Source of the DNA: an uncultured Actinomycetes bacterium
GTDB lineage: Bacteria > Actinomycetota > Geothermincolia > Geothermincolales > RBG-13-55-18
NCBI GenBank assembly: GCA_937128055.1
Contig: CAKZMC010000191.1
Location: 1 to 40,949 of the forward strand
Direction of reading: 5' to 3'
DNA length: 40,949 bases
Shown: positions 17,017 to 24,679 of the stretch, piece by piece
How the letters are laid out: each line of letters opens with the position of its first letter
Numbering within the stretch: the first letter of the stretch is position 1
Position numbers and translations under genes: made by a program
Notes under the pieces: generated by a model
The model's input: only the letters and a program-made list of their open reading frames with translations
Database searches by the model: none
What the model was told of the DNA's origin: nothing

Positions 17017-17562
17017 GTGCGCTGGGAAGAGCTGCGAGGGGAGGACCGCCTCCTGGTGGAGGGGCAGCTCGCACGCCCCCTTCGTGGCGAGGTGGGAGCG
17101 GCCTCGCGCTGCCTCCACGGCAGGGTTCAGGTCATCGCCACCTCGCCCCTGCTCGAGGACGGCTCCCCCTTCCCCACCCTTTTCTGGCTTACCTGCCCGC
17201 TGCTGCAACGGGCCGTCTCCCGCCTGGAGGGGAGCGGGCTGAGGGAGCAATTGCGCCGCAGGCTGGAGGTAGATACGGAATTCGCCGCCGGGCTGCGCAG
17301 GGCGGAGGAGGATTACCGCAGGGCGAGGGAGGAGTGGGCCGAGCGCCTGGGCGCGGCGGACGAGGTGAGGGAGCTCTTCGGGGAGAGGGGAGGCATAGGA
17401 GGGACGGTCGCGGGGGGCTTGAAGTGCCTGCACGCCCACCTCGCGCATTATCTGGCCACCGGCGCCAACCCGGTGGGCGCAGAGGTGGCGGCGAGGGTCT
17501 GTGATTTGCAGCGTGAGGACTGCAGGGGAAGCTGCGATCCGTTCGTGGGGAAGGGAAGATGA
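17017..17562 (+). CDS. DUF501 family protein
   Basis: Conserved actinobacterial protein of unknown function, 181 residues. The family pattern is clear: an N-terminal EDRLLVEGQLARPLRG with a CLHGRVQVIATSP block, FPTLFWLTCPLLQRAVSRLE, and a C-terminal GGLKCLHAHLAHYLATGANP followed by paired cysteines (CDLQREDCRGSC). Conserved Cys/His residues suggest metal binding (inference). GTG 17017 has GGGAGG five bases upstream. Its stop overlaps the ATG of ppx by four bases (ATGA), the linkage usually seen in actinobacteria, where DUF501 sits between the FtsB/DivIC gene and ppx. Confidence 0.9.
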   Translation: MRWEELRGEDRLLVEGQLARPLRGEVGAASRCLHGRVQVIATSPLLEDGSPFPTLFWLTCPLLQRAVSRLEGSGLREQLRRRLEVDTEFAAGLRRAEEDYRRAREEWAERLGAADEVRELFGERGGIGGTVAGGLKCLHAHLAHYLATGANPVGAEVAARVCDLQREDCRGSCDPFVGKGR

Positions 17563-18509
17563 AGGTCGCGGCGGTAGATATCGGGACCAACTCGGTGCGT
17601 CTTCTCATCGCCGAGGTAGCGCGGGGACGGGAGGAGCCGGTACTGCGCACCCTGCATCGCCGCATGCGCATCACCCGGCTGGGGGAAGGCGTTGACGAGT
17701 CGGGGGTTTTGCGGCGGGAGGCCTTGCAGCGGACGAGGCACGTCCTGGGCGAGTACCGGGACCTCATGCGCAAGGAAGGAGTTGCGGCATGGGGGGCGGC
17801 GGCCACCAGCGCCGTGCGCGATGCGGCCAACGCGGCCCTTTTCCACGCCATGGTGGAAGAGGTCATGGGAGCGGGTGCCCGGGTGCTGACGGGGAGGGAG
17901 GAGGCCCGCCTCTCCTACCTCGGCGCCACCTACGACCTGGGGGAATTGGAGCCCGCCGGCGGCACGTTGCTGGTGGTGGATATCGGGGGCGGTTCCACCG
18001 AGATCATACTGGGTCGGGGCGGCCAGGCGATTAGGGAGTGGAGCCTGGACGTGGGGTGCGTGCGCATGAGCGAGAGATTCCTCAGGACGGACCCTCCCAC
18101 CCCGGGAGAAAAGGAGGAGATGGAGTCCTTTCTGCGCGGGCGCATGGCTCCCCTCGCGCGGGAGGTCAAGCCCGCCAGGCCGGCGCTTGCCGTGGGGCTG
18201 GCGGGCACTGTCGCTACCCTTTCCGGGATAAGGCTGGGGCTGAGTACGTACGACGGCGAGGCCATCCATCACAGCTGGCTGACACGCTTGGACGTGGAGG
18301 AGCTTTACGCCTCCCTCTCGGCGCTGCCGTGCGGGGAGAGGCGCGGCCTCATGCGCCTGGAACCGGGCAGGGCGGACGTGATAGTGGGGGGTTGCGGGGT
18401 GCTGGCGGTGTTCATGCGCGAGCTCGCCGTGGAGAGCCTGCTGGTGAGCGAGAAGGACATCCTCGACGGCCTGGCCCTGGAGGCGGCCTCGGGCTTGCAG
18501 GAGGCCTGA
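17559..18509 (+). CDS. Ppx/GppA phosphatase (exopolyphosphatase family)
   Basis: Sugar-kinase/Hsp70-fold phosphatase that removes terminal phosphate from polyphosphate or pppGpp; the sequence does not tell which. Visible motifs: phosphate-1 loop AAVDIGTNSVRLLIAE at the N-terminus, the phosphate-2 loop LVVDIGGGSTEIILG with its catalytic-region Glu, SLDVGCVRMSERFL and the adenosine-type motif GLAGTVATLSGI. At 316 residues it is the short, actinobacterial two-domain form without the C-terminal HD domain. ATG 17559 overlaps the DUF501 stop. The downstream single-domain response regulator has its own promoter. Confidence 0.95.
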   Translation: MKVAAVDIGTNSVRLLIAEVARGREEPVLRTLHRRMRITRLGEGVDESGVLRREALQRTRHVLGEYRDLMRKEGVAAWGAAATSAVRDAANAALFHAMVEEVMGAGARVLTGREEARLSYLGATYDLGELEPAGGTLLVVDIGGGSTEIILGRGGQAIREWSLDVGCVRMSERFLRTDPPTPGEKEEMESFLRGRMAPLAREVKPARPALAVGLAGTVATLSGIRLGLSTYDGEAIHHSWLTRLDVEELYASLSALPCGERRGLMRLEPGRADVIVGGCGVLAVFMRELAVESLLVSEKDILDGLALEAASGLQEA

Positions 18510-18550
18510 GGGGGCGCAGAGGAGGCGGCCGCCGCGCTTCGCTGCCTGCC

Positions 18551-18578
18551 TTGACGAACGGGTTTTTGGATGTAGAAT
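18551..18578 (+). promoter_or_regulatory. Promoter for the single-domain response regulator
   Basis: TTGACG (18551-18556) and TAGAAT (18573-18578) with a 16-base spacer form one of the best promoter matches in the window. It sits 40 bases after ppx and gives a leader of about 45 bases. Confidence 0.65.
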
Positions 18579-18631
18579 GATGGAGATACGTCTTACCCGG
18601 TTCTGTACGGGTTTTCCTGGGAGATAGGGTG

Positions 18632-19003
18632 ATGGGGAAGAGGATACTGGTCATCGACGACGAACCCGCGATACACCGGCTGGTGCAGATCATCCTGGAG
18701 AACGAGGGCTTCCAGATATTGGGCATGGTGGAGAGAAGGGAAACCAGGAGGTCGGTGTTGCAGGGCAAGCCGGACGTGATCATCCTGGACATCATGATGC
18801 CGGAGGTGGACGGCTTCCAGATCCTCAAGATGCTCAAGGAAGACGCGGAGACGAGGGACATCCCCATCCTGGTCCTCACCGTGCGCAGCCTCGGCGAGGA
18901 TAGGGAAAAGGCTATGGCCCTGGGAGCCGACCTTTACATGACCAAGCCCTTCGAGCCCTCGGAACTGGTGGACGCGGTGAGGTCGCTGGCAGAGCCCCCT
19001 TGA
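18632..19003 (+). CDS. Single-domain response regulator (CheY-like receiver)
   Basis: Stand-alone receiver domain of 123 residues with all phosphorylation residues: the acidic pair in LVIDDEPAI, phospho-acceptor Asp at residue 53 (IILDIMMPE), Thr/Ser position LTVRS, and MTKPF with the conserved Lys. No output domain follows, so it must act by protein contact or as a phosphorelay step. No kinase is adjacent; the orphan minus-strand sensor kinase at 30.6-32.8 kb lacks a receiver partner and is one candidate. GTG 18629 and ATG 18632 are both possible starts behind GGGAG. Confidence 0.9.
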   Translation: MGKRILVIDDEPAIHRLVQIILENEGFQILGMVERRETRRSVLQGKPDVIILDIMMPEVDGFQILKMLKEDAETRDIPILVLTVRSLGEDREKAMALGADLYMTKPFEPSELVDAVRSLAEPP

Positions 19004-19131
19004 GGGAGAAGAGCGCAGATCGTATCATATTCGTACGGCTGCATGCCCCATTATGACCTGCTGGCGCGAAAGCTTGCGGAAGCAGTCTGGGGCCATTCGG
19101 ATACGCCGTTGGGGTAAGGAATATTTTTTAT

Positions 19132-19216
19132 GCCCGGGTGGTGGAACCGGTAGACACAAGGGACTTAAAATCCCTCGGGTTATCCCATGCGGGTTCGACT
19201 CCCGCCCCGGGCACCA
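19132..19216 (+). tRNA. tRNA-Leu(TAA), CCA encoded
   Basis: The acceptor arms GCCCGGG (19132-19138) and CCCGGGC (19206-19212) pair fully. The anticodon stem AGGGA/TCCCT encloses CTTAAAA, giving anticodon TAA at 19166-19168, so it reads UUA leucine codons. A long variable arm (class II) and the T arm CGGGTTCGACTCCCG follow. The discriminator A and CCA (19214-19216) are encoded in DNA. It is an isolated tRNA gene; UUA codons are rare in DNA of this composition. Confidence 0.97.
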
Positions 19217-19269
19217 CGCCTCTGATGTTTATCGTCTCACACCCGTATCGTGCTTCGCCCCGCGAGGCC

Positions 19270-20244
19270 TCAGGATGGCTTCCGCAACTCCACGGTCATC
19301 AGGATTTCGCCGCAGGCCCCCAGGGGAAGGCCGGCTCCGTAACAGTTCACGGGCAGGTCGAAGAGCCTGCTCTCGAAGGAAACCTCGCCGTCGACGGCGG
19401 CGGCCATTCTCTCCAGCATGAGCATGACACGCCACCAGATCTTGGATAGCGCCATGAGGCATATCCCTGCGCCGTTCCCCTCCTGCAGCACCCTGCCCAT
19501 GGCATCGAGGTGGAACTCGTCTCCCGCCCGGTGGCCGGCTATGCAGGCATGCGAAGATACTATCCTCACCACAACGTGGTGGTCGCGGAACTTCTCTATA
19601 GCCCGCAGCCGCCGCACCCTCTTGGGCGAGGAGAGGAAGGACGCCAGCTCCTCTTCATCCAGGGGGAGGTCCTTCATGAAGGCGTCGGGTTCCGGCCCGC
19701 CGGAGGTGGGCGCCTCCCGCACCGCCCGGCATTCTCCGCGCGCCCGCCTGTTCCTGAAGAACAGGTAAGGGGCCATGGTGAGCATGAAACGCATGACCTC
19801 CAGCAGGGGCATCCTCTCGTAGGTGATGCGAAAGAGGTTGCTGCCCAGCCCCCCCATCTCGACCCCCATGTCCGTGCAGGTTATGTGGTCGAAGATCATG
19901 CGGTTGGGATCCTCTCCCCGCAGCATGTGGTCGTAGTAATCGTAGATGACCGGCGAGAGCTGGGAAAGCCCGTGAATGCACATGCTCGGCGGGCACCTGT
20001 GCCTGATGAGCATCCCCATGGGGTCGAAATAGAAGGGGCGGCCCTCGCTATGGCAGCCGGAGCAATGAAGGGAACATACCGGCTCCGCCTTCAACCAGTA
20101 GAACATGGACTTCACTCCCAGGACTTCGAAGAAACCGAGCTCGGCCGCCTTGCGAAACTCCTCCTTGCTGTAACCCCAGCGGTTGACGATGATCCTTTTG
20201 ACCAGCGGCTTCATTAGCATGTCGAGGACGTCGATTATCTTCAC
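19270..20244 (-). CDS. TIGR04076-like protein with two related halves
   Basis: The C-terminal part (VVVRIVSSHACIAGHRAGDEFHL... ICLMALSKIW) fits the TIGR04076 family, small proteins of unknown function in anaerobes. The N-terminal half carries a second diverged copy: GRPFYFDPMGMLI...SMCIHGLSQLSP lines up with GDEFHLDAMGRVL...GICLMALSKIWW. Both share G-x2-F-x2-D-x-MG and a Cys near a short helix. Extra cysteines cluster at PVCSLHCSGCHSEG, suggesting metal or cofactor binding (inference). The track starts at 20316; GTG 20244 is preferred because AAAGGAGG sits eight bases upstream, giving 324 residues. It is transcribed divergently from the zinc-ribbon gene, which is also internally duplicated. 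Confidence 0.7.
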   Translation of the reverse strand: MKIIDVLDMLMKPLVKRIIVNRWGYSKEEFRKAAELGFFEVLGVKSMFYWLKAEPVCSLHCSGCHSEGRPFYFDPMGMLIRHRCPPSMCIHGLSQLSPVIYDYYDHMLRGEDPNRMIFDHITCTDMGVEMGGLGSNLFRITYERMPLLEVMRFMLTMAPYLFFRNRRARGECRAVREAPTSGGPEPDAFMKDLPLDEEELASFLSSPKRVRRLRAIEKFRDHHVVVRIVSSHACIAGHRAGDEFHLDAMGRVLQEGNGAGICLMALSKIWWRVMLMLERMAAAVDGEVSFESRLFDLPVNCYGAGLPLGACGEILMTVELRKPS

Positions 20245-20287
20245 AGCGCATACCTCCTTTCCCCCGGAGTCTCCTTTCCATGCACCA

Positions 20288-20316
20288 ATTATCCTGCTGG
20301 GGCGGAGAGGCGGCAA
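20288..20316 (-). promoter_or_regulatory. Minus-strand promoter for the TIGR04076-like gene
   Basis: On the minus strand TTGCCG (20316-20311) and GATAAT (20293-20288) are 17 bases apart, giving a leader of about 37 bases to GTG 20244. Confidence 0.5.
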
Positions 20317-20426
20317 TCTTGCCGCGCCTGGTCAGGGCGGCGTCACGCGGGACGGGACATGTATGCCAAGGGAAAACGACTCGCGCATCAAGGGTGCCCG
20401 GGGAATGATCTTCACCGGCGGGCATT

Positions 20427-20455
20427 TTAACCCTGCGCAGGAGTGGGTATATACT
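20427..20455 (+). promoter_or_regulatory. Promoter for the zinc-ribbon gene
   Basis: TTAACC (20427-20432) and TATACT (20450-20455) with a 17-base spacer. The expected start near 20462 leaves an ~80-base leader before TTG 20541. Confidence 0.5.
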
Positions 20456-20540
20456 GGATAACGGCAAAGAGGCTTTTGCAGGCCGTCGCCACCTCGCATG
20501 TCGGCGTGTAGAAGTCCACGGCGGACAACAGGGGTAGCAT

Positions 20541-21626
20541 TTGAAGTACAGACGATGCCGCATCTGCGGCAATCCCTTGATAGTCGCGCGCCTCAATCGC
20601 TGGATGCCCAACGGCACCATCGTCAGCGTGGGGGATGCGCGCATCCGGCAGGTCTTTTTCGAGGCGGACCTACTGCCGGAAATCAGGAGGCGCATCTCGG
20701 AGGGGCTCGGCTTCCCGGTCAACCGCATTTTCTACGAGGCGGAGCGCAATGCGGTGCGTGTGGTGGTGGAGGCCTTGCTCGACTCGGCCGCCAAGCGCTT
20801 CACCCTGCGCATCCCTCCCTTCCGGCGGGGGGTGGTGCATTTCTTCCACGACCTGGCGGCCCTCACGGGAACGACATATTCACGCACGCTCAGTTACCGG
20901 CCGGGCAGTTACGGAGAGGCGCTGCTGCGCAACCCGTGGGACATCGACCTCATGGCTGCGGTGGTTTTGGGGGCCTTCGAAGCCCTGGAGAAACGTCCCT
21001 TGCGCGCTCTATGGAAGGAAATGGAAGATGGATACCTGCTGCGCGTGGAGGTCGTGGAGTCGAAGCCGGAACACTCCGCGCGCCTGGAGGTCGATTTCCC
21101 CCCCGTGAAGGGAGGCGATTACCGCCATCACCATTGCCCCCGCTGCGGCCTTCCCCTGCCGCTTAGGAACCTGGAGTGGAGGGAGGATGAGGGGATCATA
21201 CTCGATAGACGCCGGGGGATACGCATGATCAACTGGGAGGCGCATTCCGTGCGCCTGGTGACAAGGGAGCTGGTCAGGGAGCTGGGGGAGGTCGTGGTCC
21301 CCATCATCGTGGAGGCCGAGAGGGAACACACCCTGCGCATGCTGGAAGACCTCGGCATGCGCGGATTCACGGAGGAGGAGCGGGGACAGCTCCTGCAGGA
21401 GATGCTTTCCATACTGCCCCTTTATGGGTACGGGTTGGCCACCGAGGTGGAGTTCACCTCGGGAGGCATATTGCGGGTGTGGATAGACAACCCTTACGAC
21501 GAGTACCTGCTGGCGGGCAGGATGGCCGCCTATTACCAGGCCATGGAGGGGAGAAAGGCGAGGGTGGAGTGGGCATTTCAGGGTCCTTCCACCGCCTCTT
21601 ACCTCCTGTCGCCCGAGGAGGACTGA
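20541..21626 (+). CDS. Internally duplicated zinc-ribbon protein, unknown function
   Basis: No named family recognised. The protein has two halves that each begin with a CxxC knuckle: CRICGNPLIVARLNRW at the N-terminus and CPRCGLPLPLRNLEW near residue 200. After each knuckle comes a similar ~60-residue alpha/beta stretch, e.g. GTIVSVGDARIRQVFFEADL with IRRRISEGLGFPV versus GIILDRRRGIRMINWEAHSV with VTRELVRELGEVV. Each half has one CxxC, so one zinc could be shared. No signal or membrane segment; cytoplasmic. The start is TTG 20541 behind AGGGG. It precedes two acyl-CoA dehydrogenase paralogues by ~140 bases, so a role with them (regulator, acyl-CoA or cofactor binder) is a guess from position. 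Confidence 0.7.
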   Translation: MKYRRCRICGNPLIVARLNRWMPNGTIVSVGDARIRQVFFEADLLPEIRRRISEGLGFPVNRIFYEAERNAVRVVVEALLDSAAKRFTLRIPPFRRGVVHFFHDLAALTGTTYSRTLSYRPGSYGEALLRNPWDIDLMAAVVLGAFEALEKRPLRALWKEMEDGYLLRVEVVESKPEHSARLEVDFPPVKGGDYRHHHCPRCGLPLPLRNLEWREDEGIILDRRRGIRMINWEAHSVRLVTRELVRELGEVVVPIIVEAEREHTLRMLEDLGMRGFTEEERGQLLQEMLSILPLYGYGLATEVEFTSGGILRVWIDNPYDEYLLAGRMAAYYQAMEGRKARVEWAFQGPSTASYLLSPEED

Positions 21627-21764
21627 GACGAGAGGGGCAAGGGCGTCTCGTGGCAGGCGGGGCGCAGAGCGTACGGAGCGGTGCGGGAGGGAGAGTGGCG
21701 ATCCGTAAGGCGCAGACGAAGCTGCATGCCTCGCGGCCGGTGAAACGGCGAGCTTGGAGGGAGG

Positions 21765-23072
21765 ATGGAGATGGATGAGCCTATCTCGATCGAGAAGCGG
21801 GAAGACAGGTTCATGCGCGAGCTGGTGGGCCCTGGGGACACGTTTCTCATCGCGTTGATGAGGGATTTCATCGAACGGGAGATCATGCCCATCCGCAGGG
21901 AGATGGAGGCCAGCACCCGGGGCGATTTCGCACTGGTGGAGGAGGTGCAGAAGAAGCTTGTCGGCATGGGGTTGCAGGGCGCCTTCCTTCCCCCGGAGTA
22001 CGGGGGCTGGAATCTGACTTCCGCCCTCACCTATTGCGTGATCGTGGAGGAGTTCGGGCGCGGCGAGCCGGCCTGCATAGCCGCCCTGGGCGGCGGTGCC
22101 TGGGCCTTCCGGCCGGCGGTGATCGCGGGGAACCGCACGTTGCTGGAGGATTTCGCACCCCGCTTCACCAGCGGGGAAACCTACGTGGCTTGCTTCGCCA
22201 TGACCGAGCCCTCCGGGGGATGCAACATCGAGAACGTGGACATGCACGGCAGGGGCATCAACACCAGGGCGGTGCTGGACGGGGACGAATGGGTGATCGA
22301 CGGCTCCAAGGTGTGGCCCACCAACTCCGGCATCGCCGACGTATACTGCGTGGTGTGCAATACCGACCCGGGACTGGGGGACGAGAGCATCGCCCTCATC
22401 TACGTCCCCGTCCCTACGGAGGGGTTCAGCTTCGGGAGGTTCGAGGACAAGGCGGGGTTCCGCGCCAGCCGCGAGGGCGATTTCTACTTCGACGGCGTGC
22501 GCGTGCCCCGGGGGTACCGGGCGGCGGGGCCGGGAGAGGACGCCGTGCTCCTGCACGATAACCTCATCTTCGCCCGCCTTTTCAGCGCCTCGTGGGCGGT
22601 GGGGATCGCCCAGGGAGCCTTCGACGAGGTCCTGGCCTTCACCCGGGACCATAAGCTCGCCGGACGGCCTATACGCCAGCATAGCGAGGCCGCCAACCTG
22701 CTGGCGGACATGGCCATCGGCATACAGGTGGGGAGGGACTCCTACGTGAACGCCGCCTACATGTTCGACCATCCCGAGACCTACGGGCCGCGCACCTCGC
22801 GTTACATGCTTTCGCGCTCCACGCTGGCCAAGGTCTTCTGCTGCGACATGGCGGTGGAGGTAACCAACCGGGCCATGGAACTCATGGGGATGTGGGGAGC
22901 CGACGCCTCCCTGCACGTGGAGAAGTACTGGCGCGACAACAAGATCATCCAGCTCTGGGAGGGCGGCGCCCAGCTGGGACGCATGGACGTGGCGCGTGGT
23001 TACTATCCCTACGACCAGTTTTACCCAAACGAGCTCTACGAGGCCGCACGGGCAGGACGGGGGAAGCGGTGA
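21765..23072 (+). CDS. Acyl-CoA dehydrogenase-family protein, first of a tandem pair
   Basis: Acyl-CoA dehydrogenase fold with intact-looking catalytic features. N-terminal helices (FLIALMRDFIEREIMPIRRE), LPPEYGG, the flavin/substrate loop CFAMTEPSGGCN (the usual GSD is GCN), KVWPTNSGIADVY, then PIRQHSEAANLLADMAIGIQ and ELMGMWGADASLHVEKYWRD. The C-terminal YEGT motif is LWEGG, which keeps the Glu that serves as base in short- and medium-chain enzymes. ATG 21765 and ATG 21771 are both possible behind GGAGGGAGG; the second has better spacing. The next gene is a clear paralogue, suggesting a heteromeric enzyme. Substrate is unknown. The 71-base gap between them has no terminator. Confidence 0.9.
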   Translation: MEMDEPISIEKREDRFMRELVGPGDTFLIALMRDFIEREIMPIRREMEASTRGDFALVEEVQKKLVGMGLQGAFLPPEYGGWNLTSALTYCVIVEEFGRGEPACIAALGGGAWAFRPAVIAGNRTLLEDFAPRFTSGETYVACFAMTEPSGGCNIENVDMHGRGINTRAVLDGDEWVIDGSKVWPTNSGIADVYCVVCNTDPGLGDESIALIYVPVPTEGFSFGRFEDKAGFRASREGDFYFDGVRVPRGYRAAGPGEDAVLLHDNLIFARLFSASWAVGIAQGAFDEVLAFTRDHKLAGRPIRQHSEAANLLADMAIGIQVGRDSYVNAAYMFDHPETYGPRTSRYMLSRSTLAKVFCCDMAVEVTNRAMELMGMWGADASLHVEKYWRDNKIIQLWEGGAQLGRMDVARGYYPYDQFYPNELYEAARAGRGKR

Positions 23073-23142
23073 TCACCGTGGAGAACCACAGCAATTACCG
23101 TAAGGGCGTCATGTGCTGGCGGCACCTTGGGAGGTGAAAGCG

Positions 23143-24441
23143 GTGAAACGGGCGTCAGCGAAGAATAACGAGGGCCGCTTCCTCGCGGACCTGCTGAGCC
23201 CCGAGGCTCGCATGTTCCTGGGATCCCTCAGGGAATTCGTGGATCGTGAGGTCATGCCGGCGAGGAGGGAACTGGACCAGGAGGCAAGGGAAGGCGGGGA
23301 CGGACTGTTGCAGGATTTGCTGCGCAAGCTGCATGCCCTGGGGCTGCCCGCCGGGGTACTCCTGGAGGAGCACGGAGCCCCGGGCCAGGAGCCCACTCTT
23401 GCCCTGGCCATGGTGGCGGAGGAAGTAAGCAGGGGCGACGCCTCGTTGTTCCAGGCGGTGGCGGGATCGGTGCTGGCCCTGCGGCCGGCCGTACTCTCCG
23501 GGAACGGGGAGCTGTTGCAACACTTCTCCCCGCACTTTGAGCGCTGCGAGGACGGTGAGCATATCTACCAGGGGTGTTTCGCCGTCAACGAAGCTCCCGC
23601 CACCGGGGATATCCTCAATGTCCACCTGCTGGGTACGAACCTGGGAACGAGGGCGGTAAGAGAGAAAGGGAGATGGTCGCTGCGCGGCGACAAGGTCTGG
23701 TGCCTGAACGCGGGCAGGGCGGACATGTGTTGCGTCGTCGCCAGCGAGAGTCCTTCCCGCGGGAGGGAAGGGTTGGTCCTGGCCTACTGCGAGTCGAGCG
23801 CCGAAGGTTACCGTTTCCTGGGCCGCCGGGAGACTGCGGGCCTGCTCTCCGCGTCCTTCGGGGACATAAGGCTGGAGGGGGTGAGGGTGCCCCTCTCATG
23901 GCGGGCAGCGGGGCCGGGAGAGGACGCCGAGATACTCCTGGACAACTTGGCCTTTTCCCGCCTGCTGGCGGCTGCCTCCTGCGTGGGCATAGCCCAGGGA
24001 GCCTTCGAGGAGGTCCTGGACTTCACCAGCGAGCGCCTGGCGGCCGGGAAGCCCATCCGCCAGCACAGCGTCTGCGCCTGCATCCTGGCCGACATCGCCA
24101 CTTCCATCCAGACGGGGAGGGATTCCTACGTGTGCGCGGCGCGCGCCTTCGACCTCGCGGGGAGGGAGGAGCGCGCCTCCCTCGCGATGCTCTCCCGCTC
24201 TTCGCTGGCAAGGCACCATTGCGGACGGGCCGCGGTGGAGGCCACCAACCGCGCCATGGAGCTCATGGGCTCCTACGGGTACGTGACGGATTACCACGTG
24301 GAGAAGTACTGGCGCGACGCGCGCACGTTGCAGCTCTGCGAGGTTGTTCCCCTGCAGTTGAAGATGGATATCGCGGGCGGTTACTACCGGCTCGACCCCT
24401 TCCATGCCAACCCGCTCTACGAGAACATGCGCCGTTCTTGA
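23143..24441 (+). CDS. Diverged acyl-CoA dehydrogenase paralogue, second of a tandem pair
   Basis: Clearly related to the gene before it over the whole length (FLGSLREFVDREVMPARREL; GKPIRQHSVCACILADIATSIQTG; ELMGSYGYVTDYHVEKYWRD), but key loops have changed. The flavin/substrate loop is CFAVNEAPATGD instead of CFAMTEPSGGCN, and the catalytic segment is LCEVV instead of LWEGG: a Glu is kept but the glycines are gone. It may bind FAD or substrate differently, or be a structural partner, as in mycobacterial alpha2beta2 FadE enzymes. GTG 23143 follows GGGAGG by eight bases; the track start 23113 lacks a binding site. No further gene follows before the hairpin-rich leader of the surface protein. 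Confidence 0.87.
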   Translation: MKRASAKNNEGRFLADLLSPEARMFLGSLREFVDREVMPARRELDQEAREGGDGLLQDLLRKLHALGLPAGVLLEEHGAPGQEPTLALAMVAEEVSRGDASLFQAVAGSVLALRPAVLSGNGELLQHFSPHFERCEDGEHIYQGCFAVNEAPATGDILNVHLLGTNLGTRAVREKGRWSLRGDKVWCLNAGRADMCCVVASESPSRGREGLVLAYCESSAEGYRFLGRRETAGLLSASFGDIRLEGVRVPLSWRAAGPGEDAEILLDNLAFSRLLAAASCVGIAQGAFEEVLDFTSERLAAGKPIRQHSVCACILADIATSIQTGRDSYVCAARAFDLAGREERASLAMLSRSSLARHHCGRAAVEATNRAMELMGSYGYVTDYHVEKYWRDARTLQLCEVVPLQLKMDIAGGYYRLDPFHANPLYENMRRS

Positions 24442-24500
24442 ACGGGCATGGGAAGCGCCGATATGACCCAGGTCATGGCGGCCTCTCCCTGCCACCTCTA

Positions 24501-24621
24501 TCTTTAAGGCAAAGTTAATAGTGAAGTCTAAAAGGAGACAATAGACAATCCTAATGTATGAGGAAGCTGTGACGGACGATTCGTGATATGGTCACCTGAG
24601 AGTCGTTCTGAGTGAATGGTG
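24501..24621 (+). promoter_or_regulatory. Hairpin-rich leader region upstream of the surface protein gene
   Basis: AT-richer than its surroundings and able to fold into successive small stems: GTCT/AGAC (24526-24539), TCCT/AGGA (24549-24564) and GTGAC/GTCAC (24569-24595) enclosing ACGATTCGT, all just ahead of a terminator-like hairpin. The layout (aptamer-like stems, then terminator, then SD) is what a riboswitch or attenuator would show. I compared it with the GEMM-I consensus from memory and it does not match; no known class is claimed. Confidence 0.3.
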
Positions 24622-24653
24622 AAACCGGCCTCTTTACGCGGAGAGGCCGGTTT
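24622..24653 (+). terminator. Strong hairpin, terminator or attenuator
   Basis: AAACCGGCCTCT (24622-24633) and AGAGGCCGGTTT (24642-24653) form a perfect 12-bp stem with an 8-base loop, followed by TCCTTAT. It ends only 26 bases before the surface protein start, so it either ends the acyl-CoA dehydrogenase transcript 180 bases upstream or attenuates the surface protein. Confidence 0.7.
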
Positions 24654-24679
24654 TCCTTATACCGAAAGGAGAGATAGAG

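Noticed and set aside
24555-24587. Ten-residue leader peptide (MYEEAVTDDS) ahead of the surface protein
   Set aside because: The purine-rich AAAGGAGA is about 16 bases from its ATG, too far, and the peptide has no codon pattern suggesting attenuation.
24501-24653. c-di-GMP (GEMM-I) riboswitch
   Set aside because: A GGCAAAG stretch recalls it, but the GACGCAAAGC core and tetraloop-receptor pattern are absent.
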